Shown: positions 36,595 to 48,600 of the stretch, one piece after another
Layout: each line of letters begins with the position of its first letter
Position numbering within the stretch: the stretch's first letter is position 1
Assembly: GCA_002118135.1 (NCBI GenBank)
Contig: BDIU01000174.1
Coordinates: forward strand, 57,941-121,940
Origin: Trebouxia sp. TZW2008
Lineage: Eukaryota > Chlorophyta > Trebouxiophyceae > Trebouxiales > Trebouxiaceae
DNA length: 64,000 nt
Direction: 5' to 3'
Made by a program: the position numbers and the translations under genes
Notes under the pieces: generated by a model
Seen by the model: the letters and a program-made list of their open reading frames with translations, nothing else
Told to the model about the DNA's origin: nothing
Databases searched by the model: none

Positions 36595-37131
36595 GCGTAA
36601 GGGCAAAGTCAGCGCAAGCGCACTTTCGAATTGCCTTTGATGCCTATGCAGTTGTTCGTGTTTGTGCTTGGTGAGTCACATGTACGTGATGCTGACTAAT
36701 GGAGACCGTGGTCTAAAGCTCATCAACTTGTCCTGAGGCATGTTCAAAGCAGTATTCTGTGGCACAAACTGCAAGAGCATGTAGCACTGACTCTCAGGGT
36801 ATTCGTCTGAGGGGCTGACATGCTGCAAATCAGATCCAACAAAGTTCTTGTCCATGCTGACAGCTGTGCTGCTACAGTCAAACCAAAAACTTCCACAAGC
36901 AACATGATGCTCGGGCGCAAGGCTCGGGGTGTAGAGAGATACCAGCACCAGGGCGCCTGACAAACTGGCTCGGATGTAGTGATCTGTTTGGTCACTAACA
37001 AGTCCTAGTCATTCCGCAGATGAGAACTTTTTTGCAAAGCTTACCATACCCAACAGCAATTTCTCTACAGACTCACAGTCACAAGCCGTAGCCTGAGTTT
37101 ACATAATGGTTTTGGTACTGTCCAGGACATG
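36595..37131. other. Intergenic region upstream of APRT
   Basis: Should hold the APRT promoter and the 3' UTR of the RAMA-CW gene. The short minus-strand ORFs (36676-37001) show no recognisable family. Confidence 0.35.
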
Positions 37132-38934
37132 CTACGCCCGCTGCATGCAGGATGGGTTGTGAGGCACTTGCAGCCGAACATCCCAAGTGGCCCACTCACA
37201 GAACCAGCTTTCCCTAGGATCAGCTTCAACAGCAGGCCATGAGGCATCTGGAACAATCCGCCATGTCCGGCATCTATCGCACTGCACCCAGTGATCTGTT
37301 TCTGCCGGCTCTTGTTGTTGCTGCTGAGGTGCCTGAGACTGCTGCTGCTGTTGTGGTGGTGCTTGCTGCAAGGCCGCCTGCTGCGTCTGATCCTCCCCTT
37401 CGTCCTGCCACATTGCAAGCAATTTGTTGCATTGCCCAAGACACAGCACATTCACAGATTGGCATAGGTACAGCAACACGAACACCTGTTGTGGCCTACT
37501 CTGTGTTTCAAAAGTTGGGTGCTCACCATTGTGTTGCAGGCTTGACATGCATGCTTGCTTCCATGCCAGCCAAAGACGAAGCACATCACTGATTGCAAAA
37601 GTGTACCTGGCCATCTGTCAAGCATTGACAACACTGTTGCTTGCATGCCAGCAGAAGCGCAAGCACATCACTGATTGCAAATGCATGCCTCGTCATGCCA
37701 CAGCAACCAAGCACATGCTCAGCCCATGCCTGGTCTTGTGGGACATGCAGCTGTGTGCAAGCCACAGACAACAGGATGCAGGAATAGTGCAGGGCATGGT
37801 GCAAAATTTTACCTCAGGAGCTTCAGCATCAAGCCCACTGTCTTGCAAGTACTTGCGTCTGTAGTTTTCCAGAGGACGGCCTTCGTACAGAGTGCTCTTC
37901 CAGCCATCATCTCCCTGTTTCTTGGGGGTTTGCATGCGCTTGCAATGTATGCTGAAAGCTGTGGCGCTGTTGAACTTCTTGCCTGCAAAGCAGGACCACT
38001 GCACTGTACACAAGGGCAGTCACAGACCGGAGAAACATGCATGCAGCTTGGATCTTGCGAGCAGGCCTGGCATGACACAGGACTTGCTGATACTGTATAT
38101 GGCTTTGCGATAGCCAAGCCACCTGGTTCACAAGAGAAAGGCAATGACAAGCAGCACAAAGGCAATTGTAAGCAGCCGGAAGATATGTACTCTACTATTT
38201 GCAAGCTGCTACAGCAATGCGGTGAGCTGGGCAGCTTGGATGAGAGTTAAGCAGTCTGACAAAAACAGCGAGTTTGCATGCATACTGCTGACCTTGGTAT
38301 TGTATTGCACCGTCATCGCCAAGACTGGCAGTATAGTTGACGCCCTTGTAGGCTACGCTGATCTTGTTGTGCCCTGGCAATATGACACCAAGATCTACCA
38401 GGTCCTTGAGGGTGACACTAGCTCTCGATTTGGCTGATTTGGCCTTGCCCTTCCTGTTGTTTCCGCTGGCAGGGCGTGCCCTTTTCGCATCCTGAAGCGC
38501 AACATAATGTGATCAGCTAGTCACCAAGACCAGCATGACCACTACTGGCTGTTGTTCTGACTAGCTCTGCATGATGAACCCCAATTTGACATCTTTTGCA
38601 ACAATGCTGTGTTCGGGCAAGCACAATCTGGCGCTCAAGAGTCTTGCATACTAACGTTGCGGTGCATGAGATTGCTTGATGAGCTTGTGGGCTAGCCCAA
38701 ATGCAGATGGGCTTGTTGCAAGCTCTGCAAGCCTATACGTTGGTGCCTCTGTGACTGCGATAAGGTTGCATGTGCAATTGCCAAACATGCCTGAAGGTTG
38801 AGCAAGATCATGCTATTGTTTTGCATGCATGTGCAGCAGTCCAGGCAATGCAGTGCTCACCCCGCCATCTGCAAAGTCACCCTTGCGCTTCCCATAGCTT
38901 GCTGTGCCACCGTCATTGTAAAGTCCATCTTGCA
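37132..38934 (-). CDS. RAMA + CW zinc finger chromatin-type protein (5' end unresolved)
   Basis: Minus-strand exons: 38934-38861, 38491-38293, 37982-37813, 37404-37132, in consistent phase; about 238 residues seen. A basic stretch (KRARP, RKGKAKSAKSRA) leads into a RAMA domain: LVDLGVILPGHNKISVAYKG, then FNSATAFSIHCKRM and GDDGWKSTLYEGRPLENY. A Gln-rich linker follows, then a C-terminal CW finger (DHWVQCDRCRTWR ... SWFCEWATWD ... SC) with four Cys and the conserved Trp residues. CW domains generally read methylated H3K4; RAMA is predicted to read modified DNA. The combination therefore suggests a nuclear chromatin reader (inference). The first visible exon begins with an incomplete codon, so at least one 5' exon lies between 38935 and the DIS3 start. 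The gene is divergent from DIS3. Confidence 0.82.
37545..37700. repeat. Two-copy intronic direct repeat in the RAMA-CW gene
   Basis: GAAGCACATCACTGATTGCAAA..T and the preceding TTGC.T.CATGCCAGC occur at about 37550-37605 and 37638-37690. Confidence 0.8.
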
Positions 38935-39616
38935 CTGCAGCAGCACAACTGTGTTGAGAACGTGTGAACAGCTCAGCTTTCACTGCACTAGGGGTTGAAC
39001 AGATATCTCACAAGGCAACATACGTGGTACAGGCTTCTGTCCTAGCTGAAGGACGACATGTGTCAGGGCACTGACAAAAGGACCTGCCCGATTTGAGGAC
39101 AAAGGCAACCTGCCCTCCCATTCCATGACTTCAGATCTTCGACTCTCGACCACTTTATTGTGAAGCTGCCGGGGCCAAGCTACGATCGTAATGTTTAAAG
39201 TCTGATCTGCTGACAAGCCTAAACAAAACCACGCGACTCTTCTACCAGCTGCCAGCGCCCGAGATCTGAGCAGGCTGCAAACACGTACTGCGGGGCCTAT
39301 GGTCTTCAAATGTTGTCTCGGTTGGATGAATGTGCATTGGTGTTCAAAACATTGCTGTGCATATGTCACCAGCTAGGGACAGTCAAGTCATCGAAGTCAG
39401 GGCGTTTGCGCGTTTGACTTTGTGCGCTAATCAGTCCGGGCCTGCGCGTGACTCCTCTTCATGAGCTGTGCATTAAGCGAAAAGCCACTAGCGTGTGCGA
39501 GTGACAACCGGCGCAGCGACCTTTCGTCGTAGGCAAGAGAAGCAGAAATCTTGTGCAATAAGCAAGACATTCCAAACGAGCTGAGCACCATGACGACAAC
39601 GCGATAGCATTTCAGC
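38935..39616. promoter_or_regulatory. Divergent region between RAMA-CW gene and DIS3
   Basis: Must contain the missing 5' exon(s) and promoter of the RAMA-CW gene and the DIS3 promoter. I could not find a phase-compatible ATG exon with certainty. Confidence 0.4.
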
Positions 39617-42600
39617 ATGTCGTGGATCAAGCGACAGGTAAACGACATTCTCAGCTGCGCTGCATAAATTCTTGCGACAACCTCAAGCTGCTGAAAGGCG
39701 GTATTTTGACTCCAAATCCGAAAAATAAGCATGGCATAGCGTGCTGCGATTGCTTTCACTATAACAGACTGACCGCATGCAGACCTGGCATCGCCAACGC
39801 TTTCGGAAAAGGTCGAAAACAGTTTCAGATCAGGCTGTCGAGTCGTACTTGCGTGAGGACGTGCCGTGTGGTCATCCGGGTTGTACTGTTTGCGAATCAG
39901 CCGGGCTACAGCTCCCAGCAGCTGTTGACCATCTACTAGTCCCAGATGCCCACGCACTGGACAACTACCTACAAGTCTTTCAGCTGCCAGAGATGCATGG
40001 CATTCTTCACACAACGAGCGCAATGCAGCAGGTGAGACAGCACGTGAGCAGGTCTATTCAAGACTGCTGGGCAAGCCAAGACATGGTGGCACTGCTGCTG
40101 ACTGCAGGTCTTAGCCATCAGCAACTTGAGAAAGACAAGAAAAATCCGGGAGCTTTACCAAGACGTGCGCCGGCAATCTGTTCTGTTTGATGACTTGCAT
40201 TGTGTGTGGACTGCTGCAGATCCTGACAGGTAAGCAATGCAATGCAGCAGTCCGAGCACTGCTCCAGCACCAAAGACACCTGTACCCTTCATTCACCTGG
40301 ACAGGTCTTGCTGCCGTGTTCACTGTTCCAAAAGATATCACCCTTTCTTCAACCTGCACATGACTAGATTGCCCGGATTTGGGTCAAGTCAATGTGAACG
40401 TTCATGTTTGCCTTTGTCAGCTTAACACATCATGCATCTCAACATGCGGTGCCTAGTCTGACAATAAGCACTCCAATGCAGATGATCTGCCTGTATGCAG
40501 TTCACCAAACTTGCAGCTGATGCGTGCAGCCAACTACTACTTCCAGCATCTGGACTGCAAGGTCCCAGTGATACTCCTATCGGATTCAAATCCTGACCCA
40601 CAGCATGCCCCAGAAGCTGACAGGCAGCTGAGCGCATTGCAGCCACCACGCAGCGTACCATCAGCAGCTTATACGGAGTACAATGACAAGGGATATGAGA
40701 TCAGTGATGCTGAGCTGGATGCCTTGTTGGCAGGGGGTGTGTCAGATGACTTCAGTCTAGACGCCCTCAAGCCTCAAGATGCTAGTGCAGCCAAGAAGGT
40801 CATGAGCAATCAGGCACGCTATGCAGTTGACGACATGCATGCGCTTGTCATGTTGTATACATGCAAATGCCTTGCTTAAGCTGTTTGAGCGCATGTAGAT
40901 TCTTGATGAGTTCAGCCGTGACGCCCTCCAGCCTCGAGACGCCAGTGCAGCCAAGAAGGCAAACAGCAAGCAGGCACGCTATGCAGCTGACAACATGCAT
41001 GCCTTGTCATGTCGCAAACATGCAAAAGCCTTGCATAAGCTGATTGACCACATGTAAAATACTGGTGAGTTCAGCCTTGGTCTGAAACCTCAAGACACCA
41101 GTGCAGCCAAGAAGGCAAACAGCAAACAGGCATGCTATGCAGCTGGCAAAATGTGTGTGGTTGTCATGCTGCATCCATGCAAAAGCCTTGCATAAGGTTT
41201 TGGAGCACATGTGAGTTGTTGACAAGTGGAGCCTCGATGCTCTCAAAGCTCACAAGATCAGTGCAGCCAAGAAGACAATGCGCAATCAGGCACGCTATGC
41301 AGCTGGCGACATGCATGCATTCGCCATTGTTTACCAGGGAGGAAAACTGCAGCCACAGCACAAGACGCAATGGAGAGATTGTTTGAGTACTTTCTCCACT
41401 GCATCCTGTGCTGTGGCTGTTGTACCCACAAGATATCTGCTGCTCTGTGAACTGTTAGGCGCCAGAGATTTTCCTGACTGTGATCTGACAGAGGGTGACC
41501 TTCTGAAAGCATCTGTGTCAAGACGCTTGCTGCTCTGTGAGTGTGACCTCCAAGACAAAGCTTGAACGCTCATGTGTTTGCAGCAAACAAGCACATTCCA
41601 TATCTAGCAAGATTGAGAAATCACAGGCTGGTACTCAGTACAGACGTTTCATGCTCTGCAGGGCATTCAAGTGATGAGTGCTCAGCATTCCGCAGTAATG
41701 GGGATCTGTGGGAGTTGTTGCTGGTCTGTTCACCTCAACACAGCAAAGCAAAGTGGCAGAGGCGTAATGCAGGCTTGTGCCCATCTGACAGTATCATGCT
41801 CTGCAGGGCGTCCAAGTGCTGACTGCTGAGCAGTTCTTTGAGCAGTATTATTGATCCATGCCAGTTGTTGCTGATCTGTTCAACTCAGTACAGCAGAGCA
41901 TGACAGCTCAGGCTTGTTGCAGGCTTGTGCCCATTTGACAGTCTCATGCTCTGCAGGGCGTTCAAGTGCTGACCGCCCAGCAGTACTTTGAGCAGTACTG
42001 GGGATCCGTGCCAGTTGTTGCGGATCTGTTCAGTTCAGTACTGCAGAGCAGAATTGCAGAGGCATCGTCAAGCAAGGCAGCAAGTGGTCCAGGGTTCAAA
42101 GCCCATTGGAGCTCTGCCACTGTAGAGCAAGGCCTCAACAACGGCAGTACCTTTCAGGTGAAAATTTCAAGGTCTTGGACCTGCTGTGTTTGACATGAGT
42201 TGGTTTCCTGTTGCATGGTGGTATGATTGTAGAAAATTGCATGTTGCAGTCTTCACTGGAGGCCTGCCGCCATGGAGCAAGGTCACTATAGAGCAGGACA
42301 ACGGCAGTGTCTTTCAGGTGAACGCTTTCAAGGTCTTGGATCCGCTGTTGTTGACATGAGTTCATTTCGTGTTGCATGGTGGCATAACGACTGAATTCTA
42401 TGTTGTAGTCCCCACTGGAGGTCTGCTGTAGAACAAGGCCTGATCCATGGCAGTGTCTGAAAGATGAAACCTGTTGAAGCCTCTCACCTGCTGTTTTTGT
42501 AATCAATTCATCTCCTGTTGCATGGTGGTATGATTGTACTGAACTGCATGTACCATGACAACGGCAGTGTCTTTCAGGTGAAAGCTTTCAAGCTCTCTCA

Positions 42601-45600
42601 CCTGCTGCTTTTGACCTCAGTGCATTTCCTGCTGCACAGCAATGTTGCATATTGTAGTCTCCATTGGACCCCTGCCACCGTCCAGCATGGCCTCCACAAC
42701 GGCAGCTTCCAGGTGAAAGCTGCTGTTGTGAAGACCACTTCAGTCCTGGCTGCTCAGCAGTTTCACCCTACTGGTCAAGACTACTTCATTTGTAGCTGCA
42801 TGAATGTGTTCCTGTACTGAAATGCATAATGTAGCTCAGGGACTGAGTCTGCGTCACAAGCACATCCGCAACTCTGACTACACCAATGCGCTATATGTAG
42901 TATATGTTTTGTGCTGATGACTGCATTAAAAGAAGTTTATGTCAGCCCTATATAGCTGGCTGAACTGTCTTCTTTTGTTTTGTTTTGGGTATTGTCTGTT
43001 GACCCCCCTGTTGGGCACAAGGACAGAAAGTGTAATTGTTGTTGTTTTACAAGCAAGCTACACTGCACACTCAGTCATGCTTCAGTTGCACAGATGCCAT
43101 GCTCACGTTAGCCCAGGTTTGTACTTGCATGAGCTGCTGAGTGCTGCATCCTTACATCCTTACTGCATCCTTAAGGATGAACTGCATGTGCTGCCAAGTG
43201 CTGCATCTCTTCAGGTAATCATGAATGACATATATGTATAACTGTTGGCAGGGTGTGCTTCACATGAGTAAGCGCACAAGCCAAGAGGGCACCGTTCAGG
43301 TGGGCAGTCAGGGCACTTCCCTCATGGTTCAGATTTTGGTCAAAGGCAGGGCAGGGCTGAACAGAGGCATCCATGGTGATACAGTTGCAGGTGCGCCCAT
43401 CACATTGCTCCATCCATTGTGCCTTGCCTGTGTGACCCCCTGTTTGGTCACTGCACCAATAGTGAGACGTGATGTCATGTCATGTTGTGTTCAGTCTGAT
43501 CTGCATTGTGCCTGCCTTTGACCTTCAAGCACAAAAAGCAAAGAACAGTGCAATCAGTCCAGGCAACTGCCAAGGCTGTTGCCTTCATGTGCCTCAATGC
43601 CGGCAGTAGCTAGCCTTGTTACTGCCTAAGCACTCCCCTTCCCCGCTGCACAACCCCCCGCCCTGCCACCTCCATCTCTCCCCACAAATGATCTACTGGC
43701 AGTGATGCTGCTGCACCAGTCAGAGTGGCAGTCTGTCCCTCTCCACGACCTACTGCAACAAAAGCATTCGAGAAGTTTGCTTGGCCATTCACAACTTTTC
43801 AAGTTGCTGTGCATGTCTGCAGTGATGCTGCTGCCACAGTCAGAGTGGCAGCCAATTTCCTCAGATGCCCATGCGGGTGAAGAAGATGTTGCGGAGTCTG
43901 ACTCAGACGAGCAAGATCAGCCAGTTGATCCTTTATCATCAGCTGACTCTGAGCCACAATCGGTTCAGGACTCTGTTGGAAAGAGTCACAGCTCAAGCGC
44001 TGCAATCAGACAAACAGCTGAGAACCTGGAGCGCCAGATAGAACTAGACAGTACAGATGCAGACCCTGGAGCAGATGAGGCAAAAAGCAATAGCAAGCCG
44101 GTAAGGCTGGGATGACACCCTTCAGCTGCTGTGCTCAGAAACACCGTGTGCATGATAGCTGCAGCATGCATAGCTGCTCAGCATACACATATCTTTGCTG
44201 GGACTTGGGTCACACACACCTAGCACATGTGCTGGACAGTGTTAACATTTGTTTATTTGTGATCATATCTTTGCTGATCGCACCTTGATAGCATCAGCAT
44301 TTGCATCAGCAACAGCAGCCTTACCATGTTTGCTCATGTGGTTCTGTGACCCTGATAGGTGGATGCTGTCAAGCCCAATTTCTGCGCTTGTGTCAGCATG
44401 TGCGTGAGATCAAGTTTGTGACAGGCCCAAATTCAAACACTTGTCTCAGTTGCAAGCGGCTTCAGATCTACTTGATTCGACTCGACACATTTGCTGAGGC
44501 ATACATTGTTTGTTATTTATGTCATGGGACACCAACAAACAGTTGTTTCAGCCTTTTTTCAAGATAACTGGTTTTTGACAGGCTGCAAAAGTTACACAAG
44601 GAAAGCTGATGCCTGTTGGCAAAGTTGTGGGCATCATTCAGAGGGCAAATCAGGACATGGTGGTGTCCATGGCAGAAGAGGATCAGAACGCTGTTCAGAG
44701 CCGGCAAGCCACCTCCAAATCGGTGAGGCCATATTCTTGTATCAAAGCACCTGATGGTGTAGCAGTGGTGTCTGACTTTGATGCTTTGGTGAAATTATAC
44801 ATACAAGTAACTCAACAATACAAAATTTTGCATAGCTGATGAGCAACAAGTAGCACATGGCCAACAGGCAATGTTTTGCTTTTAGCGCACAATATTCTTT
44901 GCATGAGTTGCCAGACTCTGGCAACTAAACAATTTACAAGCAAAGAGCCTCATATCTTTGAATCCCAGCAATCAATTGGTCAGCAGATATCTATGCAGCA
45001 AGCTGTTTATCTTGGCCACAGCCTGCAGGAGGCTGTTATTTGTGCACCCACAGACTGAGCGCCCCCTGCTGGGTATTGACCTGCTCAACCGTTCCGTGAT
45101 CTTGGGATGTCTGACAACAGTAGCCGACACTGCCTGCAGGAAGCTGTGCTTTGTGTGCCCACAGACCGCCGCTTCCCCAAGATCAGGGTGACAAGCAGCC
45201 AGGTCCAGCAGCTACCAGGGCAGCTCTTAGTGCTTGTCCATCAAGAGCATGTTGCCCAGATAACAAATTGACCACAAGTACCACGAGATGACCAAGTCAA
45301 AGTCAGATTGTCGTAAAAAGCAGTGTTTGGCCTACAGGAAGCTGTGCTCTGTGTGCCCACTGACCGCCGCTTGCCCAAAGTGAGGGTGAGGAGCAGCCAG
45401 GTGCAGCAGCTAGTAGGGCAGCGCTTTGTGATTCGCTGCACAGGCTGGGATAGAGGCTCCATGTACCCCTCAGGCCACATGGTACGGGTACTGGGGGCTC
45501 TCAATGACCTCAGGTCAGCTCAGCAAGTAAACTACAGTGCTTATATGTGTCATGACATGCAATTTTGGTTTGTTGGCCTCTGTGTGGTTTGGCGGTGCGT

Positions 45601-48600
45601 TGAGATTACTATGCATAGGCTGGCACACCGGCTCCATGTGACCCATGGGCCAAGTTGCAAGGGTGCTGAGGGCCCTCAATGACCTCAGGTCGATTCAGCA
45701 ACCATACAATAGTGATCCGGTGCTTGTTTCAAATGCTCTGGTGTTGTATCAGCATACTCACATCACGATCAATGAGGCTTGGACTGAGCTGCTCTGTGCC
45801 CCTGCGCACACCAATACAATACCACTTTGCACAGAGCTATTGGGAGGCAGCTCATTGCTGTTGCATGGGCCTCACGGGGCAACAAAAGCTCAGTAGCAAG
45901 TCCGTCAATGACAATGATGATGACTCATGCTTTGCCACAGGGCAGAAACAGACGCAGTGGTGGTAAGTGCTGGGGTTCACTGGCAGCCCTTCTCTGATCT
46001 AGCATTGGCAGAACTGCCTCAGGTGGCAGAAATCCAGCACTGACAAGCAGAGGAGCTAAAATACAAGGAGCGGGACTTGGCAATGGCTTGACATGTGCAC
46101 TGCTGCAGGGCAGAAACAGATGCAGTGCTGGTGAGTGCTGGGGTTCACTGGCAGCCCTTCTCTGATCTAGCATTGGCAGAACTGCCTTAGGTGGCAGAAA
46201 TCCAGCACTGGCAAGCAGAGGAGCTAAAATACAAGGAGCGGGACTTGGCAACGGCTTGACATGTGCACTGCTGCAGGGCAGAAACAGATGCAGTGCTGGT
46301 GAGTGCTGGGGTTCACTGGCAGCCCTTCTCTGATCTAGCAATGGTAGAACTGCCTCAGGTGTCAGAACCCCAGCACTGGCAAGTACCAGCAGAGGAGCTG
46401 AAGCATAGATTGGACCTGCGAGGACAGGAGTACTGCATCTGCAGCATTGATCCTCCAGGCAAGTTGAAAGCCAAGTACTGTTGCCATTTAGCACAAACGC
46501 GACCCTTTCTCTGGGGCATAGTCATTGTACATGTGTATGAGAAGTCAACAAATCTTCAGCAAGAGGCAGAGGAATGCTGCATCTGCAGCATCCCCCCTTC
46601 AGGTAGAATGGAAAGCTTTTGCCACTCCTGAGTCAGCATCTTGGTATGGTCGCAACATGTCACCGGAACTCCAATGAGCCTATCAGGCTTCAGGTCTTGG
46701 ACCCGGACTATAAATGTAATTGATTGATTGATTGAATATGGCCTGGCCTGTAGACGTGTATCTCTGTTACGTCATGCATCTGCTGATATTGTATGAGTTG
46801 CGTACTGCAGCTGACATGGCATACCTTGTATGGTGTCTTGTCTGTAAGCTAGCAAATGCACGGCAAGAGACACACCACAACAAGCAGTGACATGGCATAC
46901 ACTGTACGGTGTCTTGTCTTGTGCTAGCAAATGCACGGCACAAGACACACCACAACAAGCAGGTGAGTACATTGACATGCTGTGATGAGATCATGACTCA
47001 ATGCACTGTGTTCAAAACAGCTTCTGACAGACTTGCAGGGAGACAATTGATTGCATCTGTCAGTACCTAGTTGTTGGATTCCAGAACCTCCCCAGTAAGT
47101 GTATTGAGTGTATGCATGCATGAATGAATGGCAAATGCTGTTGTGCAGGCTGCACTGATGTGGATGACGCCCTGAGTGCTCGGCAGCTTCCTGATGGCAA
47201 ATTTGAAGTTGGGGTGCACATTGCAGATGTCAGCTATTTTGTCAAGAAGGTGAGCAAGCTCAGACATCGGGCCTATGCCCGTCGCTGAAGTCTGATGTAA
47301 TGATTCCAGAATACACAAAACTTGACACGATGACAATGGTGCAGCACTGGCAGCTGGACATAGAACAGATCGCGAGCTTTTTGCTGCAAGCCAATTCACG
47401 CTTTACTGTACAGAACACTTTCCATGCAAACACCAAATCTCTCAAAGGTCTTGTTCTGTTCACAGATGCATCTCACATCAGGGATGGACTCAACCTAGAA
47501 CACGTGATTGACTGTCTTGCAGAATGTGCTCCTCACTGCACTGTCTGAAGTAGCTTCGCTGGGTTTGACTTGGAACAGTCCAGTCAGGAGCTCATTCAAT
47601 CAGAGCTGATCACTCATTCTTCATAGTCATTTCCTGATTGATAGATGACAACAGTAAGCTCTTTATGATTTCTAATATTATGCATGGAATCTAACTGTAG
47701 AGCAAAGCATCAGTCACTCGCTCGCTCGCTCGCCCATCCACCCACCCACCCACCCACCCACCCCTCATCCCCCTCATGACTTTTTGAATTTGCCGATGTG
47801 AGTCATGAGTTTCAATCATGCTCCATCATTAAATGCTTGACCATTAAGATCGCTGGCATGCAGGTTTTCTAAATGAGGAGGCGCAACAGTCTATCTACAG
47901 GACAGAAAACAGCCCTTGCTGCTCAGCAAGCACCTGTGTACCTTTGTGACAGCATTTGTCGAGCACGTGTAGTAAGCAGCATTGACGTAAGTTTTCATTA
48001 TTGCTTTCAGGCAGGCTTTGTGGATGGTGAAGCGAACTCCAGAGGCGCAACAGTCTATCTACAGGACAGAAAACAGCCCTCGCTGCTCAGCAAGCACCTG
48101 TGTACCTTTGGACAGCATTTGTCGAGCATGTGTTGTAAGCAGCATTGACTCAACTTTTCATCATTGCTTTCAGGCAGGCTTTCTGGATGGTGAAGCGTAC
48201 TCCAGAGGCACAACAGTCTACTTGCAGGACAGGAGACTTGACATGCTGCCCTCACTGCTTAGTGAGCACCTGTGCTCACTCAGAGCTCAAGTCGACCGCT
48301 GCGCTGTGAGTGTGCTCTGGACACTCAATGCTGAGTTCCAAGTCGAGTCCATTTGGTTTGGGCGCAGTGTCATTAGGTGTGTGTTTACAGCTATCATGCA
48401 TGACGTGATTGACCGCTCCTTTCTGTCTCGATCTTATTGTAGATCCAGCTGTAGCTGATGACGGGAGTGTTCACAATTGGTCAACCACATCAAAATATCA
48501 ATTGCTATCTCATTGCAGTGCACTGTCAAGTCATGACAGCATTACAGACAGCATTACAGACAGCATTACAGACAGCATTACAGACAGCATTACAGACAGC

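Noticed and set aside
45925..46494. 189-codon minus-strand ORF with three near-identical internal repeats
   Set aside because: Antisense to the three ~166-bp tandem units of the DIS3 exon. The repeat protein is an artefact of the DNA repeat.
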